This document shows positions 16,589-25,175 of a DNA stretch of 64,000 nt, piece by piece. This DNA is from Sphingomonas gilva (lineage in GTDB: Bacteria; Pseudomonadota; Alphaproteobacteria; Sphingomonadales; Sphingomonadaceae). The notes under the pieces are model-generated. The model was not told the DNA's origin and did no database searches. It saw only the letters and a program-made list of their open reading frames with translations. A program made the translations under genes and the position numbers. The stretch spans positions 1 to 64,000 of the forward strand of contig NZ_QWLV01000006.1 in the NCBI RefSeq assembly GCF_003515075.1, written 5' to 3'. How positions within the stretch are numbered: the first letter of the stretch is position 1; each line of letters opens with the position of its first letter.

Positions 16589-16620
16589 GGCGACGCTCGT
16601 TAGGCAGCGATTTTGACCAT

Positions 16621-16645
16621 GAAAAGGCACCGGACCGCGCCGGTT
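16621..16645 (-). terminator. Weak hairpin after rppH
   Basis: On the minus strand ACCGG-CGCGGT-CCGGT is followed by GCCTTTTC just after the RppH stop codon. The stem is only 5 bp, so termination would be partial at best. Confidence 0.3.
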
Positions 16646-17132
16646 AAGATTTATCCGCCAAATGGCCGGCAAAGGCGGCGAGTATCTGCCGGTAGAGCGC
16701 CTGCTTGAACGGCACGATCATGTGCGGCAGCTCGGACGCGTCGGCCCATTTCCACGCGCGGAATTCGGGGTGCGCGGTGCGGATGTCGATGTCGCTGTCG
16801 CGGCCGGTGAAGCGCGCTAGGAACCAGATCTGCCGCTGGCCGCGATAGCGGCCGCCCCAGATCTTGCCGATCATTTCTTGCGGAAGGTCGTAGAACAGCT
16901 CCTCCGGCGCGCGCGCGACGATCTCGATATGCTCGGGCGCGATGCCGGTTTCCTCGCCCAGCTCGCGGATGGCGGTGGCCTCGGCGTCCTCGCCGGGATC
17001 GATCCCGCCCTGCGGCATCTGCCAGGCCTCCAGCTTGTTGTCGAGCCGCTGGCCGACGAACACCTGACCCTCTCTGTTGAGCAGCATCACGCCGACGCAG
17101 GGGCGGTAGGGGAGGGAGGTGGGGTCGGTCAT
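16644..17132 (-). CDS. rppH: RNA pyrophosphohydrolase (Nudix)
   Basis: Removes pyrophosphate from mRNA 5' ends, opening transcripts to degradation; also of the diadenosine polyphosphate hydrolase type. The Nudix box lies at residues 42-64 (G-G-I-D-P-G-E-D-A-E-A-T-A-I-R-E-L-G-E-E-T-G-I) with the R-E-x2-E-E core. The start is ATG 17132, with GAGGAAG six bases upstream. The length of 162 residues is normal. Longer frames run into repeat C3, which ends just before the Shine-Dalgarno. Confidence 0.93.
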   Translation of the reverse strand: MTDPTSLPYRPCVGVMLLNREGQVFVGQRLDNKLEAWQMPQGGIDPGEDAEATAIRELGEETGIAPEHIEIVARAPEELFYDLPQEMIGKIWGGRYRGQRQIWFLARFTGRDSDIDIRTAHPEFRAWKWADASELPHMIVPFKQALYRQILAAFAGHLADKS

Positions 17133-17142
17133 GCTCACTTCC

Positions 17143-17281
17143 TCAAGATCCTCCCCGGCACGGGGAGGGGGACCAGCCGCAGGCTGGTGGAGGGGGCCGG
17201 CCGCGAGCAAGGCGGTGGTGGAGAGCCCCCTCCACCATGCTGCGCATGGTCCCCCTCCCCGCAAAGCGGGGAGGATTTCAC
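17143..17281. repeat. Family C repeat, copy C3 (two units)
   Basis: Two opposed family C units back to back: GATCCTCCCCGGCACGGGGA at the left, CCAGCCGCAGGCTGG and GGTGGAGGGGGC in the middle, then CCCCCTCCACCATG, GGTCCCCCTCCCC and GGGGAGGATTT at the right. The element ends within the esterase stop codon and begins just before the rppH Shine-Dalgarno. Confidence 0.87.
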
Positions 17282-18252
17282 CCCGCCGCCTGGGCCATGA
17301 CGCGGTTGGCCTCGGCCTCGGCGATCACCGCCTTGGCCGCCGCCAGGAAGCCCGCCACGTCGCCCTGGCTAGACGGGATCGCCTGGCGGACGTTGATGAA
17401 GCCGTGGACGTTGCCGACGGCCTCGCGGTACACCACCGGCACGCCCGCCGCGGCGAGCGCGCCGGCATAGGCGCGGCCCTGGTCGCGGATCGGATCGAGG
17501 CTGGCGGTGATGATCACCGCCGGCGGCAGCCCGGCCAGATCGGCGTTCATCGGCGATCCGCGCAGGTGGGTCAGATCGGCGCGATAGGCGTCGTCGAACC
17601 ACGTCATCGCATCACGCGTCAGCAGGAAGCCCTCGGCGAACTGTTCGTAGGACGGATAGTCGCGCGCCATGTCCGCCGCCGGATAGATCGGCAGCTGGGC
17701 GATCACGGGGACGGCCGCGGGCCGGTCGCGCAGGTCGATCGCCGCGACGATGGTCAGCGTGCCGCCGGCGCTGTCGCCCGACAAGACCAAACCGGTGACC
17801 GTGCGCCCCAGCGCCGCCGGGCTTTCCGCCACCCAGCGCGCCGCCGCCTCGCAATCGTCGGGCGCGGCGGGCCAGCGATGCTCGGGCGCGAGGCGGTAGT
17901 CGACCGAGACCACCGGCATGTCGAGCACGCGCGCCGCCTCCGCGCAGTAGCTGGCATGGGTGTCGATATCGCCGATCACCCAGCCGCCGCCGTGGAAGAA
18001 GACCATCGCCGGCCCCGGCTCGCGCGTTTCCCTGGCGTCGAACAGCCGCGCGGGGATGTCGCCCGCCGGGCCGGGAATGGTCAGGTCCCTGATCACCGCC
18101 AGATCGCCCACGGGCGGATCGGCCACGTCCTTCATCGCGCGATAGACCGCGCGGGCGGAGGGCGCGTCCATCTCGTGCATCTTCGGTCCCGGCAGCGCGT
18201 TGAGATAGGCGAGGAACTGCTGGACATCGGGACGGACGAAAGGCTCGGTCAT
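17278..18252 (-). CDS. Alpha/beta hydrolase, hormone-sensitive-lipase family esterase
   Basis: Carboxylesterase of the HSL (family IV) type acting on short-chain esters. The oxyanion motif HGGG is at 87-90. The nucleophile elbow GDSAGG is at 159-164 (Ser161). The acid is in A-S-L-D-P-I-R-D-Q-G and the His in G-N-V-H-G-F-I-N near the C-terminus. The length of 324 residues is normal. No signal peptide, so it is cytosolic. It is first of a run with rppH and the DUF481 gene on the minus strand, divergent from korA. Confidence 0.9.
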   Translation of the reverse strand: MTEPFVRPDVQQFLAYLNALPGPKMHEMDAPSARAVYRAMKDVADPPVGDLAVIRDLTIPGPAGDIPARLFDARETREPGPAMVFFHGGGWVIGDIDTHASYCAEAARVLDMPVVSVDYRLAPEHRWPAAPDDCEAAARWVAESPAALGRTVTGLVLSGDSAGGTLTIVAAIDLRDRPAAVPVIAQLPIYPAADMARDYPSYEQFAEGFLLTRDAMTWFDDAYRADLTHLRGSPMNADLAGLPPAVIITASLDPIRDQGRAYAGALAAAGVPVVYREAVGNVHGFINVRQAIPSSQGDVAGFLAAAKAVIAEAEANRVMAQAAG

Positions 18253-18441
18253 CGGCGGCTCTCCTTACGAGCTCTTTGCTTAGCCGTTCGGTAGCCAAAG
18301 AAAACCCGTTGCGGCGTGACGAGGCGGGAAAGAGGCCAAGCCGAGGTTGTCCGCGCCGCGCCATTTTCTACCTTGGGGTGAAGGCCGTGCGGGCGTAGAG
18401 ACGCAGGCACGATATAAAGCTTACCGCAGGACGACGACATA

Positions 18442-20433
18442 ATGGCGACAGCCGCGCATCAGGTGACCCCCAGTGAGGCCGCCGCCAATCCCGTACCCGA
18501 AGCCATCGTAGTGCGTTTCGCCGGGGATTCGGGCGACGGCATGCAGCTGACCGGCGGCCAGTTCACGCTGGCGACCGCGCTCGCGGGCAACGATCTGGCG
18601 ACCTTCCCTGACTTCCCCGCCGAAATCCGCGCGCCGCAGGGCACGCTGTTCGGCGTCTCCGCCTTCCAGATCAATTTCGGATCGACCGCGATCGAGACCG
18701 CGGGCGACGCGCCCGACGTGCTCGTCGCGATGAACCCCGCGGCGCTCAAGGTGAATGTCGAGGCGCTGAAGCCCGGCGGCCTGATCATCGCCGACGAGGG
18801 CGAGTTCACCGACCGCAACCTCGCCAAGGCCAAATACGACGTCAATCCGCTGAGCGACGGCAGCCTGTCGAAGTGGCAGCTGTTGAGCTTCAACATCTCG
18901 CAGCTGACGCTCGACGCGGTGAAGCCCTTCGGCCTGGGCAACAAGGAAGCGCTGCGCTGCAAGAACATGTGGACGCTGGGGCTGGCGCTGTGGATGTTCG
19001 ATCGCGACCGCCAGCCGATCGTCGACTGGCTCAAGGCCAAGTTCGCCAAGAAGCCCGAGCTGGCCGAAGCCAACATCGCCGCGCTGAACGCCGGCCATGC
19101 CTATGGCGAAACCGCGGAGATCGGCGGCGACATCACCCAGCATTCGGTGCCCGCCGCGCCGGTCGAGCCGGGGCTTTACCGCACCGTCACCGGCGCCGAG
19201 TCGATCTCGCTCGGGCTGGTCGCGGGCGCGCAGCTTGCCGATCTGCCGATGTTCTTCGGCGGCTATCCGATCACGCCCGCCTCGGCGATCCTCCACCACC
19301 TGTCGCGGCTGAAGGAGTTCGGCGTCACCACCTTCCAGGCGGAGGACGAGATCGCCGCGGTCGCCTCTGCGCTGGGCGCGTCCTATGCCGGGTCGCTCGG
19401 CGTCACCTCCTCCTCGGGGCCGGGCATCGCGCTCAAGACCGAGGCGATCGGGCTCGCGATCATGACCGAGCTGCCGCTGGTGATCATCAACTCGCAGCGC
19501 GGCGGGCCTTCGACCGGGCTTCCCACCAAGACCGAGCAGTCCGACCTATATCAGGCTGTTTATGGGCGAAATGGCGACGCGCCGATGCCGGTGATCGCCG
19601 CGCGCAGCCCCGCCGACGCATTCGACTGCGCGATCGAGGCGGTGCGGATCGCGACGCAATATATGACCCCGGTGATGCTCTTGACCGACGGCTATATCGC
19701 CAATGCCGCGGAGCCGTGGAAGGTGCCCGACATGGCGGGCTACGCGCCGTTCCCCGTCAGCTTCCTCACCCAGGCGCCCGAGAGCGGCTTCCTGCCCTAT
19801 GGCCGCGACGAGAAGCTGGCGCGGCCCTGGGTCAAGCCGGGCACGCCGGGGCTGCTCCACCGCATCGGCGGCATCGAGAAGGCGCAAGGGACGGGCAATA
19901 TCGACTATTCGCCCGCCAACCACCAGGCGATGACCGAGCTTCGCCGCGACAAGGTGGCGGGGATCGACGTGCCCGATCAGGACGTCGCGCTGGGCGAGGC
20001 TTCGGGCAGGCTCGCCGTGGTCGGCTGGGGATCGACCTTCGGGCCGATCCACATGGCGGTGCGCCGCGCGCGCAAGCAGGGGCTGGACGTCAGCCACATC
20101 CACATCCGCCACATCTGGCCGATGCCGGGGAACATGGGCGAGCTGCTCGCCGGTTACGACCGCATCCTGGTGCCGGAAATGAACACCGGCCAGCTCAAGA
20201 CCGTGCTGCGCGACCAGTATCTGGTCGACGCGACGCCGCTCAACAAGGTCTCCGGCCAGCCCTTCCGCATCGCCGAGATCGAGGCGGCGATCGCCGCCTG
20301 CTTCGACGGCATAGCCGGCAACGAGGGCGGCGAGCTTCCCGCCGACCGCACGCAGCTTCCCGAACCGATGTCCGGCCATGACGACGGACACAACAAGGCC
20401 GGCGAGGGCGCGACGTCGCCCCAGTCCGCCTGA
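18442..20433 (+). CDS. korA: 2-oxoacid:ferredoxin oxidoreductase, alpha (gamma-alpha fused)
   Basis: Large subunit of a two-subunit 2-oxoacid (probably 2-oxoglutarate):ferredoxin oxidoreductase, which oxidatively decarboxylates the keto acid to acyl-CoA and reduces ferredoxin. The N-terminal gamma domain (about 20-190) begins R-F-A-G-D-S-G-D-G-M. The alpha domain starts near 245 (GLVAGAQLADLPMFFGGYPI) with ASAILHHLSR and S-G-P-G-I-A-L-K-T-E. The length of 663 residues fits the fused class. The spacing of 18 bases to korB indicates an operon. A TATAAA at 18413 precedes the gene, but a matching -35 box is not clear. Confidence 0.92.
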   Translation: MATAAHQVTPSEAAANPVPEAIVVRFAGDSGDGMQLTGGQFTLATALAGNDLATFPDFPAEIRAPQGTLFGVSAFQINFGSTAIETAGDAPDVLVAMNPAALKVNVEALKPGGLIIADEGEFTDRNLAKAKYDVNPLSDGSLSKWQLLSFNISQLTLDAVKPFGLGNKEALRCKNMWTLGLALWMFDRDRQPIVDWLKAKFAKKPELAEANIAALNAGHAYGETAEIGGDITQHSVPAAPVEPGLYRTVTGAESISLGLVAGAQLADLPMFFGGYPITPASAILHHLSRLKEFGVTTFQAEDEIAAVASALGASYAGSLGVTSSSGPGIALKTEAIGLAIMTELPLVIINSQRGGPSTGLPTKTEQSDLYQAVYGRNGDAPMPVIAARSPADAFDCAIEAVRIATQYMTPVMLLTDGYIANAAEPWKVPDMAGYAPFPVSFLTQAPESGFLPYGRDEKLARPWVKPGTPGLLHRIGGIEKAQGTGNIDYSPANHQAMTELRRDKVAGIDVPDQDVALGEASGRLAVVGWGSTFGPIHMAVRRARKQGLDVSHIHIRHIWPMPGNMGELLAGYDRILVPEMNTGQLKTVLRDQYLVDATPLNKVSGQPFRIAEIEAAIAACFDGIAGNEGGELPADRTQLPEPMSGHDDGHNKAGEGATSPQSA

Positions 20434-20451
20434 CCCGAAGGTCCCAGCTCC

Positions 20452-21486
20452 ATGAACGACATGACCCCGATCGCCAAGACCAGCCCCAAGGACTGGGAGT
20501 CCGACCAGGAGGTGCGCTGGTGCCCCGGCTGCGGCGACTATGCCGTGCTGAAGGCGGTGCAGCGCACCATGCCCGAGCTGGGCGTGAAGCCGGAGAACAC
20601 CGTCTTCGTCAGCGGCATCGGCTGCTCCAGCCGCTTCCCCTATTATATGGAGACCTACGGCTTCCACACCATCCACGGCCGCGCGCCGGCGGTGGCGACC
20701 GGGGTCAAGCTGGCCAATCCCGAGCTGGACGTGTGGATCATCACCGGCGACGGCGACGCGCTGTCGATCGGCGGCAACCACACGATGCACCTGTTGCGCC
20801 GCAACCTCGACTGCCAGGTGCTGCTGTTCAACAACGAGATCTACGGGCTGACCAAGGGGCAATATTCGCCGACGAGCCGCGTCGGGACGCGCAGCCCGTC
20901 GACGCCGTTCGGCTCGGTCGACCGGCCCGCCAGCCCCTGCGCCTTCGCGCTGGGATCGGGCGCGCGGTTCGTCGCGCGCGGGATCGACGTGCACAAGAAC
21001 CTGCCGGCGGTGCTGAAGGCGGCGCATGCGCACAAGGGCGCGGCGTTCGTCGAGATCTTCCAGAACTGCATCGTCTATAATGACGACGTGTTCGCCCCCT
21101 TTACCGAAAAGGCCAATGCGGCGACCGGGCAGCTGTGGCTGGAGGACGGCAAGCCGATGCTGTTCGACAAGGATATGAAGGGCCTGGCGCTCGACATGGA
21201 GACGCTGTCGCTGAAGGTGATCGATGTCGCGGACGGCGACTGGCAGGCGGCGGGCGTGATCGTCCACAACGTCAGGAACCGGGCGGTGGCGCACATGCTG
21301 GTCGAGATGCCGTTCGGGCCGTTCCCGATGGCGCTGGGCGTGCTTTACGACGATCCGCGCCCGACCTTCGACAGCGCGGTGGTCGAGCAGAACCGCGCCG
21401 CCGCGCAGGGCAAGGCGGCCGACCTGCAGAAGCTGGTCGCCAAGGGGCAGACCTGGCAGGTCGAAAAGCAGCCGCACGTCATCTGA
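20452..21486 (+). CDS. korB: 2-oxoacid:ferredoxin oxidoreductase, beta
   Basis: Catalytic subunit binding thiamine diphosphate and one [4Fe-4S] cluster. C24 and C27 (W-C-P-G-C-G-D), C58 (G-I-G-C-S-S-R) and a later Cys in F-Q-N-C-I-V-Y are the cluster ligands. The TPP motif runs G-D-G-D-A-L-S-I-G-G-N-H (99-110) to F-N-N-E-I-Y-G-L-T-K-G-Q. The length of 344 residues is usual. It forms the complex with KorA. It is followed after 57 bases by a methyltransferase gene of unrelated role. Confidence 0.93.
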   Translation: MNDMTPIAKTSPKDWESDQEVRWCPGCGDYAVLKAVQRTMPELGVKPENTVFVSGIGCSSRFPYYMETYGFHTIHGRAPAVATGVKLANPELDVWIITGDGDALSIGGNHTMHLLRRNLDCQVLLFNNEIYGLTKGQYSPTSRVGTRSPSTPFGSVDRPASPCAFALGSGARFVARGIDVHKNLPAVLKAAHAHKGAAFVEIFQNCIVYNDDVFAPFTEKANAATGQLWLEDGKPMLFDKDMKGLALDMETLSLKVIDVADGDWQAAGVIVHNVRNRAVAHMLVEMPFGPFPMALGVLYDDPRPTFDSAVVEQNRAAAQGKAADLQKLVAKGQTWQVEKQPHVI

Positions 21487-21543
21487 CAGGCGCCCGCCGG
21501 TTCGGTCTTGTCCCGGAGCGCCGGTTGGGCGCATGGGAGGGAC

Positions 21544-22812
21544 ATGAACGCGCCTTCGACCAATCGCGGCCGCCGCACCGCCGTCCACCGGGCGGCGGGA
21601 CGCGGCGGGCGCTGGCTGGCGCTGTTCGAGCCGCTGTTCCAGAAGATGCTCGACCGGATCGATCGCGGGCTGGAGACGGGCGCGGTCGAGGCGACGCTGC
21701 CCGATGGGCGGACGCGGCTGCTCGGCGGGCGTGCGCCCGGCCCGGTGGCGATCGTCGGCCTTGCGAGCTGGCGCGCGCTGGTGCGGCTGGCGTTCGACGG
21801 ATCGGCGGGCTGGTACGTCGCCTGGGCGAAGGGGGAATGGACCAGCCCCGACCCCGTGCCGCTGTTCGACCTGTTCATGCGCAACCGCGTGCCGCTGGGC
21901 GCGAGCGGGCGGCCCAAGGGCTGGCCGCGGCTGATGCGGCGCGCGCGGCACTGGCTGCGGCGCAACGACCGCGGCGGGGCGCGGCGCAACATCGCCTTCC
22001 ATTACGACCTGGGCAACGACTTCTACGCCGCTTGGCTCGATCCCACGCTGAGCTATTCGAGCGCGATCTTCGCCGACCCGGCCGAACCGCTGACCGACGC
22101 GCAGCTGCGCAAGATGGAGCGGCTGGCCGGGCGGCTCGACCTCAAGCCCGGATCGCGGGTGCTTGAGATCGGCTGCGGCTGGGGGGCGCTCGCCTGCCAC
22201 ATGGCGAAGGAGCATGGGGCGCATGTCACCGCGCTGACGCTTTCGCCCAGCCAGCGCGCGGTGGCGGTCGCCGCGGCGGAAGCGCAGGGGGTGGCGGACC
22301 GCGTCTCGATCGAGCTGACCGACTATCGCGACGCGACCGGCAGCTACGACGCGGTGGCCAGCGTCGAGATGGTGGAGGCGGTCGGGCGGCAATATTGGCC
22401 CGCCTATCTCGACGCGATCGCCGCGCGGCTGAGGCCGGGCGGACGCGCCGCCATCCAGTATATCATGATCCAGGACGACGTGTTCGAGGCCTATGCCCGG
22501 AGCGTCGATTTCATCCAGGCCTATGTCTTTCCCGGCGGCATGCTGCTTTCCGAAAGCCGCTTCCGCGCGCTGGCCGAGGCGCGGGGACTGGAATGGCGTG
22601 ACAGGCACGGCTTCGGGCTCGATTACGCCGAGACGCTCAGGCGCTGGCGCATCGCCTTCGACACGGCGGTGGAGGAGGGGCGGCTGCCGCATGAATTCGA
22701 TCGTGATTTCGTGGATTTGTGGCGATATTATCTGATGTATTGCGAGGGCGGATTCCGGGGCGGCGGCATCGACGTCGCCCAGGTGACGCTGGTGAAGAAG
22801 GGGGCTGCATGA
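21544..22812 (+). CDS. Cyclopropane-fatty-acid-synthase-like methyltransferase
   Basis: SAM-dependent methyltransferase of the CFA synthase family, which methylates unsaturated acyl chains in phospholipids or related lipids. The family motif HYDLGNDFY is at 153-161. The SAM loop LEIGCGWG is at 207-214, followed by V-E-M-V-E-A-V-G. The C-terminal region Y-L-M-Y-C-E-G-G-F also fits. The start is ATG 21544, with GGGAGGGA before it. The length of 422 residues is slightly longer than E. coli Cfa. Whether it cyclopropanates or only methylates cannot be told. Its stop overlaps the next start (ATGA). Confidence 0.9.
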   Translation: MNAPSTNRGRRTAVHRAAGRGGRWLALFEPLFQKMLDRIDRGLETGAVEATLPDGRTRLLGGRAPGPVAIVGLASWRALVRLAFDGSAGWYVAWAKGEWTSPDPVPLFDLFMRNRVPLGASGRPKGWPRLMRRARHWLRRNDRGGARRNIAFHYDLGNDFYAAWLDPTLSYSSAIFADPAEPLTDAQLRKMERLAGRLDLKPGSRVLEIGCGWGALACHMAKEHGAHVTALTLSPSQRAVAVAAAEAQGVADRVSIELTDYRDATGSYDAVASVEMVEAVGRQYWPAYLDAIAARLRPGGRAAIQYIMIQDDVFEAYARSVDFIQAYVFPGGMLLSESRFRALAEARGLEWRDRHGFGLDYAETLRRWRIAFDTAVEEGRLPHEFDRDFVDLWRYYLMYCEGGFRGGGIDVAQVTLVKKGAA

Positions 22813-23990
22813 GGATTTGGGGGACGGCGCTGGCGCTGCTGCTGGGGGCTTGCGCGAGCGTCGGCGATGCGCCGGTTGCCGAGGCGCCGCTGGTCGGCAA
22901 GCCGCTGACGGCCGAAAACCAGGCGCAGATGAAATCCGCCGGCGCGGAGATCCTGTTCTGGGCGCAGGCGCAGCGCTTCGAACGGTTCCGCGCGATGGAG
23001 ACGCTTTTTCCGGGGCATCGGGTGACCGCGGGCGGCAATGTCCGCACCCTGCCGGCGGGGGCGCCGCTCGCGATCGGCGACGCGGAGGTCGACGCCTATA
23101 TGCAGGCCAACAACGTCGCCGGGCTGATCGTGCTGCAGGACGGCAAGGTGCGGCTGGAGAGATACGCCTTCGGCTATGGCCCCGAAGGGCGCTGGACGAG
23201 CTTTTCGGTGGCCAAGTCTTTCACCTCCACGCTGGTGGGCGCGGCGGTGCGCGACGGTTCCATCAAGTCACTTTCCGATCCCGTCACGCGGTATATCCCG
23301 GAACTGGCGGGATCGGGCTATGACGGGGTGACGGTCGAGCAGCTGCTGACGATGACCTCCGGCGTGCGGTGGAACGAGGACTATACCGATCCCAATTCGG
23401 ACGTGGCGAAGATGTACGCAGCGGAGGTGCCGCCCGGGGTCGATCCCACTGTGGCCTATATGCGCACGCTGCCGCGCGCCACGCCGCCGGGCGAGAAATG
23501 GGTCTACAAGACCGGCGAGACCAATCTGATCGGCGTGCTGGTGACCCGCGTGACGGGGAAGAGCCTGGCCGCCTATCTGAGCGAGAAGGTGTGGCGGCCC
23601 TATGGGATGGAGCAGGACGCCTTCTGGATGATCGACGGGACGATGCAGGACCTGGGCGGGTGCTGCATGTCGGTTTCGCTGCGCGACTATGCCCGCATGG
23701 GGCAGTTCGCGCTGGAGGGCGGCAAGGGCGTGGTGCCCGACAACTGGTTCGCCAACGCGACCGCGGCGAAGGCCCAGACCGGGCGGCCGGGCTTCGGCTA
23801 CGGCTATCAGTGGTGGACCTATCCGCAGGGCCGCTACGGCGCGCAGGGGATATTCGGGCAGGCGATCACGGTCGATCCGGCGAAGCGCATCGTCATCGCG
23901 CAATCGGCCGCCTGGCCGAAGGCGACCGGGCCCGAGCTGGGCGCGGCGCGGCTGGCCTTTTTCGGCAGGCTGATCGCGGCGGCGGATTGA
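22809..23990 (+). CDS. Serine hydrolase lipoprotein, beta-lactamase family
   Basis: Penicillin-binding-protein-like serine hydrolase (class C beta-lactamase/EstB fold), probably an esterase or peptidase in the periplasm. A lipoprotein signal is present: M-R-I-W-G-T-A-L-A-L-L-L-G-A-C with lipid Cys15. The active-site S-V-A-K is at 133-136. A Tyr-containing second motif Y-K-T-G-E-T-N follows, and a W-W-T-Y-P-Q-G block lies near the end. The length of 393 residues is typical. The ATG overlaps the previous stop, so it is coupled to the methyltransferase. Nothing shows that it degrades antibiotics. Confidence 0.87.
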   Translation: MRIWGTALALLLGACASVGDAPVAEAPLVGKPLTAENQAQMKSAGAEILFWAQAQRFERFRAMETLFPGHRVTAGGNVRTLPAGAPLAIGDAEVDAYMQANNVAGLIVLQDGKVRLERYAFGYGPEGRWTSFSVAKSFTSTLVGAAVRDGSIKSLSDPVTRYIPELAGSGYDGVTVEQLLTMTSGVRWNEDYTDPNSDVAKMYAAEVPPGVDPTVAYMRTLPRATPPGEKWVYKTGETNLIGVLVTRVTGKSLAAYLSEKVWRPYGMEQDAFWMIDGTMQDLGGCCMSVSLRDYARMGQFALEGGKGVVPDNWFANATAAKAQTGRPGFGYGYQWWTYPQGRYGAQGIFGQAITVDPAKRIVIAQSAAWPKATGPELGAARLAFFGRLIAAAD

Positions 23991-24041
23991 AGACGGCATT
24001 CGCGGCCGGGGGAGGCGGGCGCGGACGACAAGAGGGGCATC

Positions 24042-25019
24042 ATGCAGAACAGGCAATTGGCCGAAGAGGTGATCGGCTTTCTGGAGGAGCAGCGGCTGGA
24101 GCCGCTGCCGGTCAACTATGCGCTAGGCTATCTCTTCCTCACCGGCGAGGATGAGGAGGTCGCGCGCGCCGTCTCGGCGATCGTCGACGGGCGGGTGCGG
24201 ATCAGCCAGAGCGAGGTCGAGGCGATCATGGCGGCGCAGGGCTTCGGCCGCGCCGACGGCGGACGGACCGAGGCGATCGCCAATGCGGTGCGGCGCCAGG
24301 CGCTGCGGCTGGTCGACCTGACCGCCGAGACCGCGCGCGCCACCGGGGAGTTCGGCCGCGACATCGCCGCCAATCTCGACCAGCTCGACGCGGTCGCCGA
24401 GGGGCGGATCGCGCTGCGCGACGTGGCCGCGGCGATGATCGAGCGCACCGCGATCGCCGAGAAGCAGCTGGCCGACGCGACCGCCGAGGCGATCCAGCTG
24501 CGCGCCGACCTGGAGGAGGCGCGGCTGGAGGCGATGGCCGATCACCTAACGGGGCTGCCCAACCGCCGCGGGATCAACGCCGAGATCGAGCGGCTGGTGG
24601 TTGCGAAGGCGCGCTGGTCCGCTGCGATCATCGACATCGACGACTTCAAGCTGATCAACGACCGCTGGGGCCACGGCGTCGGCGACCGGGTGCTGAAGGC
24701 GGTGGCGAGCACGTTGGCCGAGGCCTGCGCGCCGCACTTCACCGGCCGCTGGGGCGGCGAGGAGTTCGTCGTGCTGTTCGAGGGGCTGGACGTCGCCGCG
24801 GCGACCGCGATCGTCGACAAGGCGCGCGAGACGGTGGGCGACCGGCGGATGCGGCTGCGCGAGACCGACCAGCCGCTGGGGCGCATCACCTTTTCGGCCG
24901 GCGTCGCCGAGGCCGCGCCGCCCGACGCGCCGGTGGAGGAGGGCGACACGCTGGAGCGGGCCGACGAGCGGCTTTATGCGGCGAAAGAGGCGGGCAAGGA
25001 CCGGGTGCTGGCGGCTTAG
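24042..25019 (+). CDS. GGDEF diguanylate cyclase
   Basis: Makes cyclic di-GMP from two GTP. The N-terminal 165 residues are soluble and helical (long coiled-coil-like run about 84-165) and probably sense a signal. The GGDEF domain begins at D-H-L-T-G-L-P-N-R-R (about 167) and carries the active GGEEF at 238-242. The inhibitory RxxD site usually found five residues before GGDEF is absent (C-A-P-H-F-T-G-R-W), so product inhibition may be lacking. The start has AAGAGGGG upstream. A lone gene, convergent with the SDR gene. Confidence 0.92.
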   Translation: MQNRQLAEEVIGFLEEQRLEPLPVNYALGYLFLTGEDEEVARAVSAIVDGRVRISQSEVEAIMAAQGFGRADGGRTEAIANAVRRQALRLVDLTAETARATGEFGRDIAANLDQLDAVAEGRIALRDVAAAMIERTAIAEKQLADATAEAIQLRADLEEARLEAMADHLTGLPNRRGINAEIERLVVAKARWSAAIIDIDDFKLINDRWGHGVGDRVLKAVASTLAEACAPHFTGRWGGEEFVVLFEGLDVAAATAIVDKARETVGDRRMRLRETDQPLGRITFSAGVAEAAPPDAPVEEGDTLERADERLYAAKEAGKDRVLAA

Positions 25020-25140
25020 ATAGGTCCTCCACCTGCGAAGCATGGTGGGAGCTTCACCACGCAGCGCAGCCCCCTGTGGCTTGCCCCCTCCACCACCCTT
25101 CGGGTGGTCCCCCTCCCCCTGCTTCGCATGGGGAGGATCA
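25020..25140. repeat. Family C repeat, copy C4
   Basis: A partial unit (AGGTCCTCCACCTGCGAAGC) is followed by a full unit CCCCCTCCACCACC, CTTCGGG loop, GGTCCCCCTCCCC and CATGGGGAGGATCAG. It lies in the convergent gap between the diguanylate cyclase and SDR genes and starts at the cyclase stop codon. Confidence 0.8.
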
Positions 25141-25175
25141 GGGTGGGATGCCGACCCCGTCGTTGAAGCCGGTGC

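Noticed and set aside
19546-22692. A 1048-codon open frame on the minus strand
   Set aside because: It lies antisense to korA, korB and the methyltransferase, is full of Arg/His/Gly low-complexity sequence, and shows no motif; it is a typical shadow frame in GC-rich DNA.
22809-23990. The serine hydrolase as a true class C beta-lactamase
   Set aside because: SxxK is present but the Y-x-N and K-T-G motifs do not line up with AmpC, and it carries a lipoprotein signal and follows a lipid enzyme gene; esterase/peptidase is safer.
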